Positions 6,480 through 14,284 are shown, counted from the first letter of the stretch. The stretch: 27,125 nucleotides of DNA from Clostridia bacterium (GCA_017424085.1 JAFPBP010000074.1:1-27125), one strand, 5' to 3'. The notes: generated by a model from the letters alone, not told the origin. Translations and numbers: made by a program.

Positions 6480-6782
6480 ATGTATTCATCGGTTTCCGAG
6501 GCGGAATATCAGTTTCGCCGTGCCCGCGCAGAGGAGGATGCCCGCCGAGCCCGCGATCGCTCCGATCCGCCGCCTCCGCCCCCACCGTCTCCCACGCCTC
6601 AGACCGAGGCAGCTTCCGTTGCCGCAACTCCCGCTTCCTCGGGCGGGCTTTTGCGGAATCTTCTCTCCTCGGTGCGGGAGGACGACGTCCTTCTTCTGGG
6701 GCTTTTGTTCCTTCTGTTCAATGAAAATAAGGACGACGATCCTTTGATCCTGATCATTCTGGCGCTTCTTTTGTTCTCTTGA
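6480..6782 (+). CDS. Small hypothetical protein with polyproline linker and twin hydrophobic C-terminus, third gene of the cassette
   Basis: A 100-residue protein. Residues 1-28 are a charged, Arg/Glu-rich helix (YQFRRARAEEDARRARDR). Residues 30-36 are seven consecutive prolines, followed by a Pro/Ala/Ser linker to about 55. The C-terminus has two short hydrophobic runs, VLLLGLLFLLF (70-80) and PLILIILALLLF (88-99), separated by the acidic turn NENKDDD. Each run is short for a full membrane span, so a re-entrant hairpin or a hydrophobic assembly patch is more likely than two ordinary helices. AGAAGGGG precedes the ATG at 6480 by about 8 nt. Function unknown. The end of the gene is 142 nt from the next start and no terminator is obvious there. 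Confidence 0.82.
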   Translation: MYSSVSEAEYQFRRARAEEDARRARDRSDPPPPPPPSPTPQTEAASVAATPASSGGLLRNLLSSVREDDVLLLGLLFLLFNENKDDDPLILIILALLLFS

Positions 6783-6836
6783 GAGGGGAAAATAGCACAA
6801 AAATCGTACTTTTCGGCAAACAAAAGGGAAAAACTC

Positions 6837-6870
6837 TTGTAAAGATCCGGGATATGGTGTATTATATAAT
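6837..6870 (+). promoter_or_regulatory. Promoter of the Asp23-FakA operon within an AT-rich tract
   Basis: TTGTAA (6837-6842), 17-nt spacer, TATTAT (6860-6865). An overlapping TATAAT lies at 6865-6870 but at a 22-nt spacing. The region 6858-6884 is almost pure A/T in alternating TA steps, which would also favour strand opening. Confidence 0.6.
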
Positions 6871-6924
6871 ATATATAATATATAGCCTGCATCCGTGCGG
6901 GCGAAGATCCAACGGAGGTTTGAT

Positions 6925-7275
6925 ATGCTGAAATTGAAAAACGATCGCGGAACCATCGTCATCGAAGATGAAGTCATCGCCGGAATCGCATCCGTCGTCG
7001 CTTCCAACTGCTTCGGTATTGCCGAAATGGCGGCGAAGAATATGTCCGAGCAGATCTGGGCGTTTCTGAAAAAGGATCGCAAGGATAAGGGCGTTCAGGT
7101 GTCCTGCGAGAACAACAGCGTAAGCATCGACATTCATATTGCCGTTCTTTACGGCGTAAATATCCCCGCAATCACCGAGAGTATTGCACATAAGATCACC
7201 TATTCTGTTTCCGAATATATCGGTTTCCCCGTTGAAAAGGTGAATGTGTTTGTTGACTCTGTCATCACCAAATGA
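6925..7275 (+). CDS. Asp23/Gls24 (DUF322) family envelope stress protein, YloU-like
   Basis: A 116-residue Asp23/Gls24-family protein. Characteristic features are the opening strand GTIVIEDEVIAGIASVVASN, the VQVSCENNSVSIDIHIAVLYG beta segment (about residues 62-82) and the closing SEYIGFPVEKVNVFVDSV. In Bacillus and Staphylococcus, relatives sit at the membrane or next to fatty acid kinase. ATG at 6925 is chosen because GGAGG (6914-6918) lies just upstream; an in-frame GTG at 6895 has no ribosome site and lies too near the promoter. It precedes fakA by 34 nt, the same pairing as yloU-yloV in B. subtilis. Confidence 0.9.
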   Translation: MLKLKNDRGTIVIEDEVIAGIASVVASNCFGIAEMAAKNMSEQIWAFLKKDRKDKGVQVSCENNSVSIDIHIAVLYGVNIPAITESIAHKITYSVSEYIGFPVEKVNVFVDSVITK

Positions 7276-7309
7276 CCACGGAATACGACGAAAAAGGAAA
7301 TAGACGAAT

Positions 7310-8983
7310 ATGATTTTGAACGGAACTCTTTACCGCGATATGGTAATATCGGGGGCAAATAATCTTGCAAACGAGAAAGACGCCATCAATCGCCTGAACG
7401 TTTTCCCTGTGCCCGACGGCGATACGGGAATCAATATGAGCCTCACCATGGGTGCGGTTCGTTCTGACCTGCCTTCCTTCGAGGGCAACGTGAGCCAGTG
7501 TGCCGATAAGGTTGCCAATATGCTTCTGCGGGGCGCTCGCGGGAACTCGGGCGTAATCCTTTCCCTCTTCTTCCGCGGGATCTCCAAGGAGTGCAAGGGT
7601 AAGGAAACGGTGGATACCACCGATCTCGCCGCCGCCTTCAAGCGGGGCGTGGACGCCGCCTATAAGTCGGTCATGAAGCCCACCGAGGGAACCATCCTGA
7701 CGGTTATGCGTGTTTCTGCCGAGAAGGCTCTGGAAAAGGCTGAGGAATATCGGGGCAGAGTAGAAGACTTTATGCCTTACGTTCTGTCCGTTGCCGAGGA
7801 AACTCTGCAGCAGACCCCCGAAATGCTTCCCGTCCTCAAGCAGGCGGGGCTGGTTGACGCAGGCGGCAGAGGTCTCGTGGTGATTTTCGAGGGTATGGTC
7901 CGCTTCCTGCAGGGCAATCCCGTGGTTCTTGCCGATGCGGCAGAGACCGTGGAAGAGCCCGAAAACGCTTTTGAACAGTTCAATACCGAGGATATCGTGT
8001 TCCCCTACTGCACCGAGTGCATCGTGGGTAAGTCCGAAGCCTATCTGGGTGAGGGCAACGCAGAGGATCTGCATCAGTTCGTCCTCTCCGCAGGGGACAG
8101 CGCCGTCTTCGTGGACGATACCGACATCGTCAAGCTTCACGTTCACACCTCCGATCCCGGTAAGGTCCTCTCCGAGGCTCTGAAGTTCGGTGCGCTTTTG
8201 ACCGTGAAGATCGAAAACATGCGCGAGCAGCATTCGTCCCTTTCCTCGGGCGTTCAGTCTTCCGCTCCCGCACCTGCCGCAGAACCCGCTCCCGCGCGGG
8301 AGGAACCCGAGGACGCCGCTCCCGAGAAGAAGTACGGCTTCGTTGCCGTGGCATCGGGTGAGGGCATGGTCTCGGTCTTCCGTGATCTGGGTGCAGATCA
8401 AATGGTTATCGGCGGTCAGACCATGAACCCCTCCACCGAGGATATGCTGAAGGCGATCCGCCGCACCCCCGCCGAGAACGTTATCGTTCTTCCCAACAAC
8501 AGCAACATTTACATGGTTGCCGTTCAGGCGGCTCTTCTGGTTGAGGATAAGCACGTGGAGGTCCTCCGCTCGGTCTCCCTGCCTCAGGGCATCAGCGCCA
8601 TGCTGGCGTTCAATCCCGACGGTGAGGTTGCCGAAAACGTTGCGGCAATGAAGGATGCCATGGCTTCGGTTTCGTCTCTGTCCATGACCTTTGCCGCTCA
8701 CGACTCCACCTTCGATAACCGTGAGATCAAGGAAAATCAGATCCTCGGGCTTGTGGAAAATAAGGTTCGCTACGTAACCGATTCCCGCGAGGAATGCATG
8801 GCAGGCCTCTGCGATCATATCACCGAAGCCTCGGTTGTGACCCTTTTCTACGGAGAAGGCGTTTCCGAAGCGGAAGCGGAGCAGATGCAGGCGATCATGC
8901 AGGAAAAGCTTGGGTCCGACGTTGATATCATGCTGGTCAACGGCGGTCAGCCCGTCTATTATTTCATTATCTCCGCCGAGTAA
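7310..8983 (+). CDS. fakA: Fatty acid kinase subunit A (DAK/DegV-linked kinase, YloV)
   Basis: Kinase subunit that phosphorylates fatty acids bound to FakB (DegV) partners, feeding exogenous or recycled fatty acids into phospholipid synthesis. The 557-residue protein has an N-terminal DhaL-type nucleotide domain (about 1-200) with the metal-ligand motif NVFPVPDGDTGINMS (30-44) and GARGNSGVILS. A middle domain follows (about 220-310, FPYCTECIVG and VHTSDPG). An Ala/Pro/Glu-rich linker (about 320-340) leads to the C-terminal domain (about 343-557: KYGFVAVASGEGM, VIGGQTMNPST, VLPNNSNIYM). No FakB gene is visible in the window. The order Asp23 protein then FakA is conserved in Firmicutes. ATG at 7310 follows AAAAAGGAAA. 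Confidence 0.95.
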   Translation: MILNGTLYRDMVISGANNLANEKDAINRLNVFPVPDGDTGINMSLTMGAVRSDLPSFEGNVSQCADKVANMLLRGARGNSGVILSLFFRGISKECKGKETVDTTDLAAAFKRGVDAAYKSVMKPTEGTILTVMRVSAEKALEKAEEYRGRVEDFMPYVLSVAEETLQQTPEMLPVLKQAGLVDAGGRGLVVIFEGMVRFLQGNPVVLADAAETVEEPENAFEQFNTEDIVFPYCTECIVGKSEAYLGEGNAEDLHQFVLSAGDSAVFVDDTDIVKLHVHTSDPGKVLSEALKFGALLTVKIENMREQHSSLSSGVQSSAPAPAAEPAPAREEPEDAAPEKKYGFVAVASGEGMVSVFRDLGADQMVIGGQTMNPSTEDMLKAIRRTPAENVIVLPNNSNIYMVAVQAALLVEDKHVEVLRSVSLPQGISAMLAFNPDGEVAENVAAMKDAMASVSSLSMTFAAHDSTFDNREIKENQILGLVENKVRYVTDSREECMAGLCDHITEASVVTLFYGEGVSEAEAEQMQAIMQEKLGSDVDIMLVNGGQPVYYFIISAE

Positions 8984-9008
8984 GATCGGGGAGAAAGGAA
9001 TCGTGTCC

Positions 9009-9953
9009 ATGTCCAAATATAAGTATGCAGCCGTAGGCGGACAGGCCGTCATGGAGGGGATTATGATGAAATCCCCTCTTCGTTCGGTTCTGGCGGTCCG
9101 TACCCCCGACGGTGAGATCGTCACCGAGCCTATGCAAGCCCGCTCGGTGCGTGATAAAGTGAAATTCTTCCGCATTCCCGTCATTCGCGGATGTGTGGCG
9201 TTCGTGGAGAGCATGATCGTCGGCTACAAAGCCCTCATGCGCTCCGCCGAGCTCGCGGGATTGGAAGAGGAGACCAAGGGGAACAAGTGGCTGGAGGGGC
9301 TCCTGATGGGCGTCTCCGTGCTTCTTGGTGTCGGGCTTGCCATTGGCTTGTTCATGGTCCTGCCTCAGCTGGCGGGAAAATGGATCGTTGCTCTGCTGCC
9401 CGGTGCCCGTGCCCTTCGGATTCTCATCGAGGGGATCGTTCGGATCATCCTGTTTGTGGGGTACATTTTCGCCACCTCTCTGATGAAGGAGATGAAGGAT
9501 CTGTACCGCTACCACGGTGCGGAGCATAAGACCATCTTCGCCGTGGAGGCGGGCAAGGAATTGACCGTGGAGAATATCCGCACCATGCCCCGCTGTCATC
9601 CCCGTTGCGGGACCAGCTTTATTTTCCTGGTCTTTCTTTTTTCCATTTTGTTCTTTACCCTGCTTCACGCCTTCGTTCTGCCCGATAGCATCGAGGGCTT
9701 GCCCCGTCTTCTGGTCCATATCGCCTGCCTCCCCGTGATCGCGGGCTTTACCTTTGAGATCCAGCAATGGACGGGTCGTCGGGACAATCTCTTCACCCGC
9801 ATCGTTTCCGCTCCCGGAAAGGGGCTTCAGCGCATTACCACCGCCGAGCCCACCGATGCTCAGATCGAGGTTGCCATCGTTGCGGTCAACGCATCTTTGA
9901 CCAATGAGAACGGGGAAGTGGATTATTCCCTTGCCTTTCCGAAAAAGAAATGA
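9009..9953 (+). CDS. DUF1385 membrane protein, YqhQ-like
   Basis: A 314-residue integral membrane protein of the DUF1385 family, related to B. subtilis YqhQ; biochemical function unknown. The N-terminal family motif AVGGQAVMEGIMMKSP begins at residue 8. Hydrophobic spans are visible around residues 97-121 (LLMGVSVLLGVGLAIGLFMV), 140-160 (ILIEGIVRIILFVGYIF), 205-230 (FIFLVFLFSILFFTLL) and 238-252. The conserved loop YRYHGAEHKTIFAVE and the RCHPRCGTSF motif, rich in His and Cys, are intact and suggest metal binding. ATG at 9009 is preferred over an in-frame GTG at 9003 because AGAAAGGA lies 10 nt upstream. Its last four bases overlap the prmC start, so the two are translationally coupled. Confidence 0.9.
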   Translation: MSKYKYAAVGGQAVMEGIMMKSPLRSVLAVRTPDGEIVTEPMQARSVRDKVKFFRIPVIRGCVAFVESMIVGYKALMRSAELAGLEEETKGNKWLEGLLMGVSVLLGVGLAIGLFMVLPQLAGKWIVALLPGARALRILIEGIVRIILFVGYIFATSLMKEMKDLYRYHGAEHKTIFAVEAGKELTVENIRTMPRCHPRCGTSFIFLVFLFSILFFTLLHAFVLPDSIEGLPRLLVHIACLPVIAGFTFEIQQWTGRRDNLFTRIVSAPGKGLQRITTAEPTDAQIEVAIVAVNASLTNENGEVDYSLAFPKKK

Positions 9954-10789
9954 GCGTCTGGGCTGATCTGGAGGAATCCCTTTCCTCCTGTACCGAAAAT
10001 CCCTCGGGAGAGCTGGCGCTTCTGACCGAAGCCGTTACGGGGCTGGAGCCCGAACGGTTTCGGCTTTTGCGGCTTCGGGGAGATTTGCCCGAGCTGACTT
10101 CCCAACAGACCGACCGTCTCGCGGCGCTGATCCAACGCCGTCGGAGCGGGATTCCCGTGCAGTATCTCGTGGGACGCGCCGATTTTTACGGCAGATCCTT
10201 CTCCGTGCGGGAGGGGGTTCTGATCCCTCGGTTTGATACCGAGATCCTGATTGATACCGCTCTGAAGCATTTGCGCGACGGGGATTCGATTCTGGATCTC
10301 TGTGCGGGAAGCGGTTGCATCGGATTTACCCTCGGTGCAGAATTGCACCTTTCCGTAACTTCGGTGGAAAAGTTTGACGCCGCCTTTTCGGTGCTCTGTG
10401 AAAATCGGGATCGGATCTGTCCTTCGGCTCGGCTGATCCAAGGGGACGTTCTTTCGGATCCCGTGGACGGGGTCTACGATATGATCCTGTCCAATCCGCC
10501 CTACATTCCCACCTCTGATCTCTCCACCCTTTCTGCGGAGGTTCAAAAGGAGCCCGTAACGGCTTTGGACGGGGGAGACGACGGGCTGGATTTTTATCGG
10601 ATCATTCTTCGCCGTTACGCCGCAAACCTGCGCGACGGCGGCTTTATGCTCTTTGAATGCGGCATCGGTCAGGCGTCTGCCATTGCCGAGCTGTTCCGTG
10701 AAGCGGGGTACGACGCTCCCTTTACGGTTCGGGATTACGGCGGCGTGGAGCGCGTGGTTGGTGCACAACGATCAAAGGAGATTTCGTGA
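9950..10789 (+). CDS. prmC: Peptide chain release factor N5-glutamine methyltransferase
   Basis: Methylates the Gln of the GGQ loop in release factors RF1/RF2 with S-adenosylmethionine, improving translation termination. The protein has 279 residues. An N-terminal helical release-factor-binding region (1-75) includes GIPVQYLVGRADFYG. The substrate-loop motif LIPRFDTEIL lies at 91-100, the SAM loop ILDLCAGSGCIGF at 114-126, and the catalytic NPPY at 182-185. The start ATG overlaps the YqhQ stop by four bases (ATGA), and its own stop touches the murI start. The prfA partner often found next to it is absent from this window. Confidence 0.95.
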   Translation: MSVWADLEESLSSCTENPSGELALLTEAVTGLEPERFRLLRLRGDLPELTSQQTDRLAALIQRRRSGIPVQYLVGRADFYGRSFSVREGVLIPRFDTEILIDTALKHLRDGDSILDLCAGSGCIGFTLGAELHLSVTSVEKFDAAFSVLCENRDRICPSARLIQGDVLSDPVDGVYDMILSNPPYIPTSDLSTLSAEVQKEPVTALDGGDDGLDFYRIILRRYAANLRDGGFMLFECGIGQASAIAELFREAGYDAPFTVRDYGGVERVVGAQRSKEIS

Positions 10790-11598
10790 TGTCTGAACAA
10801 ACCATCGGCGTATTCGACTCGGGATTGGGCGGCTTGACCGCCGTTCGGGAACTGATCAAGATCCTGCCCGGAGAGGATATCGTCTATTTCGGCGATACGG
10901 CGCGGGTGCCCTACGGGACCCGTTCTCGGGATACCATCCGAAAATTTGCCATGCAGGATCTGCGGTTTTTGCTGGATAAGAACCCCAAGGCGGTTCTCGT
11001 TGCCTGCGGAACCATCAGCTCCGTTGCCCTCTCCGATCTGCGGGCAATGACTGAGATCCCTGTCATCGGCGTGGTGGAGCCCACCGCCCGTGCCGCCTGT
11101 AATGCCACCCGTAACGGTAAAATCGGAATTCTCGGCACCTCTGCCACGGTGAAGAGCCAATCCTATCAGACCGCCATCGGAGCCATTGACCCGTCCATTC
11201 AACTGACGGCGCAGGCTTGTCCCTTGTTCGTGCCTTTGGTGGAGAATGGCTATCTGGATCATCCCATCACCGAGCTTGCGGTGAAGGAGTATATCGCTCC
11301 CCTGCAGGAGGCGGGCGTTGATACGGTGATTCTGGGTTGCACCCACTATCCCTTGCTCAAGCCCGTGTTAGGGCGAATCCTTGGCGATCACGTTACGCTT
11401 ATCGATTCGGGGAAGGAAGCCGCCCTTGCTCTTGCCGCGGCTTTGAAGGCTCAGAATCAGCTTTCTTCTGCCGCCGAAGGTCAACGCCGCTATTACGTCA
11501 GCGACGAAGTCGGCAATTTTTCTCATATCGCGGGAATGTTTCTGAATCAGAACATTGACGGAGCCGTGGAAAAGGTCTCCGTAAAAACCGACGATTGA
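10789..11598 (+). CDS. murI: Glutamate racemase
   Basis: Interconverts L- and D-glutamate to supply D-Glu for peptidoglycan. The protein has 269 residues. Conserved features: FDSGLGGLTA (Asp10, Ser11), YFGDTARVPYG, first catalytic cysteine Cys73, and second cysteine Cys184 in ILGCTHYPLL with His186. The first cysteine motif reads ACGTISS instead of the usual ACNTAS; Gly74 replaces the Asn that contacts the substrate. ATG at 10789 is preferred over GTG at 10786 because AAAGGAG then stands 8 nt away. It overlaps the prmC stop by one base. The presence of both cysteines supports activity despite the Gly. A general Asp/Glu racemase-family protein remains possible. Confidence 0.9.
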   Translation: MSEQTIGVFDSGLGGLTAVRELIKILPGEDIVYFGDTARVPYGTRSRDTIRKFAMQDLRFLLDKNPKAVLVACGTISSVALSDLRAMTEIPVIGVVEPTARAACNATRNGKIGILGTSATVKSQSYQTAIGAIDPSIQLTAQACPLFVPLVENGYLDHPITELAVKEYIAPLQEAGVDTVILGCTHYPLLKPVLGRILGDHVTLIDSGKEAALALAAALKAQNQLSSAAEGQRRYYVSDEVGNFSHIAGMFLNQNIDGAVEKVSVKTDD

Positions 11599-11607
11599 AA
11601 GGATTTT

Positions 11608-12021
11608 ATGAAAACAGCTATCATCCGCATGGATACCACCCGGGACGGAAAGCACTTTTCCGACCTGTTCACCTACGGAACCATCAGTCGGGAAAACGAT
11701 TCCTACGTGGTGGAGTTCGACGGAGAGAAGATTCTTTCCGAGATCGGTGACCATGTGAAGTTCTACATTAAAAATAAAAATCACGTCCGTGTTCTTGCCA
11801 ATAACGAGCGGGATTCGGTCTTGTTTGATTTCCGTAAGGGTCCCAACGTGGAATGCCTTTCCGATAATCATATGATGAATATCCACGTGACCACCCGTGA
11901 TATTTCCTCCACCATGGATGAAAACGGGGGAGAGCTGGATCTGAAGTACACCATGTCCTTCCATCATATGCTTTCCAGTGAGACCGAGATCCATCTGGTT
12001 GCAAAGGCGGTTGCCGAATGA
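11608..12021 (+). CDS. DUF1934 (YwiB-like) beta-barrel protein
   Basis: A 137-residue cytoplasmic protein with alternating polar and hydrophobic strands (for example DSYVVEFDGEK, HVKFYIKNKNHVRVL, DSVLFDFRKG, GELDLKYTMSFHHML) and a conserved ending with 'SSETEIHLVAK'. This matches the lipocalin-like DUF1934 family, to which B. subtilis YwiB belongs; no biochemical role is established. AAAGGA lies before ATG at 11608, 9 nt after the murI stop. The stop overlaps the TadA start by four bases. Position among cell-wall and translation genes gives no specific clue. Confidence 0.75.
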   Translation: MKTAIIRMDTTRDGKHFSDLFTYGTISRENDSYVVEFDGEKILSEIGDHVKFYIKNKNHVRVLANNERDSVLFDFRKGPNVECLSDNHMMNIHVTTRDISSTMDENGGELDLKYTMSFHHMLSSETEIHLVAKAVAE

Positions 12022-12941
12022 CTCCCGAAGGATACATGCGCCGTGCCCTGACCTGTGCGAAAAAGGCGGCGGCTCTGGGGGAGGTCCCCGTGGGTGCAGT
12101 GATCGTGCGGGACGGAAAGGTAATCGCAAGCGGATATAACAAACGGGAGAGTGGAAAAAACGCGCTTCTGCATGCCGAAATGATCGCCATTCACCGTGCC
12201 TGCCGCAAGCTTGGCGGTTGGCGGCTGGAGGATTGCGATCTGTACGTGACGCTGGAGCCCTGCCCCATGTGCACGGGTGCCATCATCAATTCCCGCATCG
12301 GTCGGGTTTTTATCGGTGCCGCAGATCCCAAGGCTGGGTGCATGGGGAGTCTGTGCGATCTGCCGTCCTTGCCCTTCAATCACCGCCCGCAGGTCATCTT
12401 CGGCGTATTGGAATCGGAATGCTCCGCCCTGCTGTCGGATTTCTTCCGAGACCTTCGCGTTGCGCGGAAGCCGCAACCGAAAAAAGTCACTTTGCGCTCT
12501 TTCACCAAGGATGACGTTCCTCTGCTGAAGCGGTATTTATATCCCAAAATGACCGAGGTTGCGTTGTCTGAGCTGGTGGATTCCTGGAACTCCCGCCTCT
12601 ACGAGGGGCGCTATCTGGAGTTCTTTGCCATCCTTGCCGAGGACGAGCCCGTGGGATACGTAAACCTCTGCGAGCAGCCTGACGGAAGCGTCAGCGCGGG
12701 AGCTCACGTTTTTTCCGATTATCGCGGAAAAACCTACGGAACGCAAGGAGTTCGCGCTCTTTGCCACGTGGCTTCGGAGAAGGGATATTCGGTCCTTACC
12801 GCTCGCGTCCGCAAGTCCAACACTCCCTCCCTCCGCCTCTGTCAACGGATCGGATTCGTCCCCGTGGGAGAGGACGTAACGGCGAAGGGCGTGCCGGTCG
12901 TTTGTTTCTCGCTGTCCTTGCCCGACGGTATAAAAATTTGA
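12018..12941 (+). CDS. tadA: tRNA-specific adenosine deaminase fused to a GNAT acetyltransferase domain
   Basis: TadA converts the wobble adenosine of tRNA-Arg(ACG) to inosine. The first ~150 of 307 residues are a standard TadA: zinc and proton-transfer motif HAE at 52-54, and PCPMC with zinc ligands Cys82 and Cys85, then TGAIINSRIGRVFIGAADPK and FFRDLR. Residues about 157-300 are an added GNAT-type domain: opening TLRSFTKDDVPLLKRYL, acyl-CoA loop YRGKTYGTQGV, and the closing NTPSLRLCQRIGFVPVG. The frame is open throughout, with no stop or restart at the joint. Start overlaps the DUF1934 stop by ATGA. The acetyltransferase substrate is unknown. The deaminase assignment is firm; functional coupling of the two domains is inference. 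Confidence 0.92.
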   Translation: MTPEGYMRRALTCAKKAAALGEVPVGAVIVRDGKVIASGYNKRESGKNALLHAEMIAIHRACRKLGGWRLEDCDLYVTLEPCPMCTGAIINSRIGRVFIGAADPKAGCMGSLCDLPSLPFNHRPQVIFGVLESECSALLSDFFRDLRVARKPQPKKVTLRSFTKDDVPLLKRYLYPKMTEVALSELVDSWNSRLYEGRYLEFFAILAEDEPVGYVNLCEQPDGSVSAGAHVFSDYRGKTYGTQGVRALCHVASEKGYSVLTARVRKSNTPSLRLCQRIGFVPVGEDVTAKGVPVVCFSLSLPDGIKI

Positions 12942-12951
12942 TACGATTTTC

Positions 12952-12991
12952 TCTTTTCCCATGAATTTATTTGTGGGAAAAGAAACTTTTT
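12952..12991 (+). terminator. Hairpin terminator after the TadA-GNAT gene
   Basis: TCTTTTCCCA (12952-12961) pairs with TGGGAAAAGA (12974-12983), 10 bp, followed by AAC and five T at 12987-12991. It lies 10 nt after the stop and 20 nt before the MFS start at 13011. It may act as an attenuator, since no good promoter is visible between it and that start. Confidence 0.6.
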
Positions 12992-13010
12992 ATAAAAGGA
13001 GCTTTTTGCT

Positions 13011-14258
13011 ATGGACCCGAAATTTAAGCGCCTCAAGTATGCCTGCTACACCTCCAATATCACCATGTCGGCAGTAGGGAATCTTTCTCCCGTGCTGTTT
13101 CTTACCTTCCGTTCCCTCTACGGAATTTCCTATTCCTTGCTGGGATTGTTGGTTCTGATCAATTTCTGCACTCAGCTGACCATCGATCTGATCTTTTCCT
13201 TCTTCTCTCATCGGTTCAATATCCCCAAAACCGTTAAAACCATGCCGGTCATCGCCGTTTGCGGTCTTGCGGTCTACGCCATCTATCCCTTGATTTTCCC
13301 CGATACCGCGTACGTGGGCTTGGTCTTTGGTACCATCATCTTTTCCGCCGCGGCAGGACTCGGGGAGGTTCTGATCAGCCCCGTCATTGCCGCTATCCCC
13401 GCCAAGGATCCCGACCGTGAAATGAGCAAGCTTCATTCCATCTATGCGTGGGGTGTTGTGGGCGTCATTCTGATCAGCACCGTCTTCCTCCTCGTGTTCC
13501 ACGGAGAGAATTGGTATTGGTTGGCATTCTTGTTCCTGCTGATTCCTCTGACCTCTGCTATCCTTTTTGCGGGTGCGGAGATCCCCCATATGGATACCCC
13601 CGAGCGTGCTTCGGGTGCCCTTCAGCTTCTGAAGAACCGTGGGCTTTGGCTCTGCGTTCTTGCGATCTTCCTGGGCGGTGCTTCCGAATGCACTATGGCA
13701 CAATGGGCTTCGGGCTATCTGGAGCAGGCGCTGGGGATCCCCAAGGTCTGGGGAGATATCTTTGGCGTTGCCCTCTTCTCCGTCATGCTGGGCTTGGGGC
13801 GTTCTATGTATGCAAAATACGGCAAAAACATCGGAAAGGTCCTGTTCCTCGGCGGGATCGGTGCTACCCTCTGCTATTGCATTGCCGCCGTTTCGCCCTT
13901 CCCCATCTTCGGTCTTTTGGCGTGCGGCCTTACGGGATTTTGCACCTCCATGCTCTGGCCCGGCAACCTGATCGTAGCCTCCGACCGTTTTCCCGCAGGC
14001 GGAGTTTTCATCTTTGCTCTGATGGCGGCGGGCGGCGATATGGGTGCCTCCGTGGCGCCTCAGCTGGTGGGTGTCATCACCGACCTTGCCATCAAGGTCC
14101 CCGCGCTTTCGGATCTGGCGCAGACTCTGTCTCTTGCCCCCGAGCAGTTGGGCATGAAGATGGGCATGCTTGTGGGCATGCTCTTCCCCCTCGTCGGGAT
14201 CCCCGTGTATTATTCCATTTTCCGTACTTATAAGAAAAAGCCCGCAGATTCGGAATGA
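13011..14258 (+). CDS. Major facilitator superfamily transporter
   Basis: A 415-residue polytopic membrane protein with about 12 hydrophobic spans, typical of MFS permeases. Visible spans include GNLSPVLFLTFRSLYG, LLGLLVLINFCTQLT, MPVIAVCGLAVYAIYPLIF and VVGVILISTVFLLVF in the N-half, and WLCVLAIFLGGASE, IFGLLACGLTGFCTSML and GMLVGMLFPLVGIPVYYSIF in the C-half. Intracellular loop charges (SHRFNIPKTVK; NIGK) fit the family. It is similar in style to sugar-porter/FucP-like members but the substrate is not identifiable. AAAGGAG precedes the ATG at 13011. The gene lies directly before a cytoplasmic glycosidase, so import of a small glycoside is a reasonable guess. Confidence 0.85.
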   Translation: MDPKFKRLKYACYTSNITMSAVGNLSPVLFLTFRSLYGISYSLLGLLVLINFCTQLTIDLIFSFFSHRFNIPKTVKTMPVIAVCGLAVYAIYPLIFPDTAYVGLVFGTIIFSAAAGLGEVLISPVIAAIPAKDPDREMSKLHSIYAWGVVGVILISTVFLLVFHGENWYWLAFLFLLIPLTSAILFAGAEIPHMDTPERASGALQLLKNRGLWLCVLAIFLGGASECTMAQWASGYLEQALGIPKVWGDIFGVALFSVMLGLGRSMYAKYGKNIGKVLFLGGIGATLCYCIAAVSPFPIFGLLACGLTGFCTSMLWPGNLIVASDRFPAGGVFIFALMAAGGDMGASVAPQLVGVITDLAIKVPALSDLAQTLSLAPEQLGMKMGMLVGMLFPLVGIPVYYSIFRTYKKKPADSE

Positions 14259-14284
14259 TCTGATAAAATATCGGTAGATTCTGC

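Noticed and set aside
7265..9214. A 649-codon open frame on the minus strand, antisense to fakA
   Set aside because: It is fully opposite a confident gene, has no ribosome site at its start, and its protein is rich in His, Gly and Arg with no domain. Codon bias of fakA (few TTA, CTA or TCA codons) leaves the antisense frame open.
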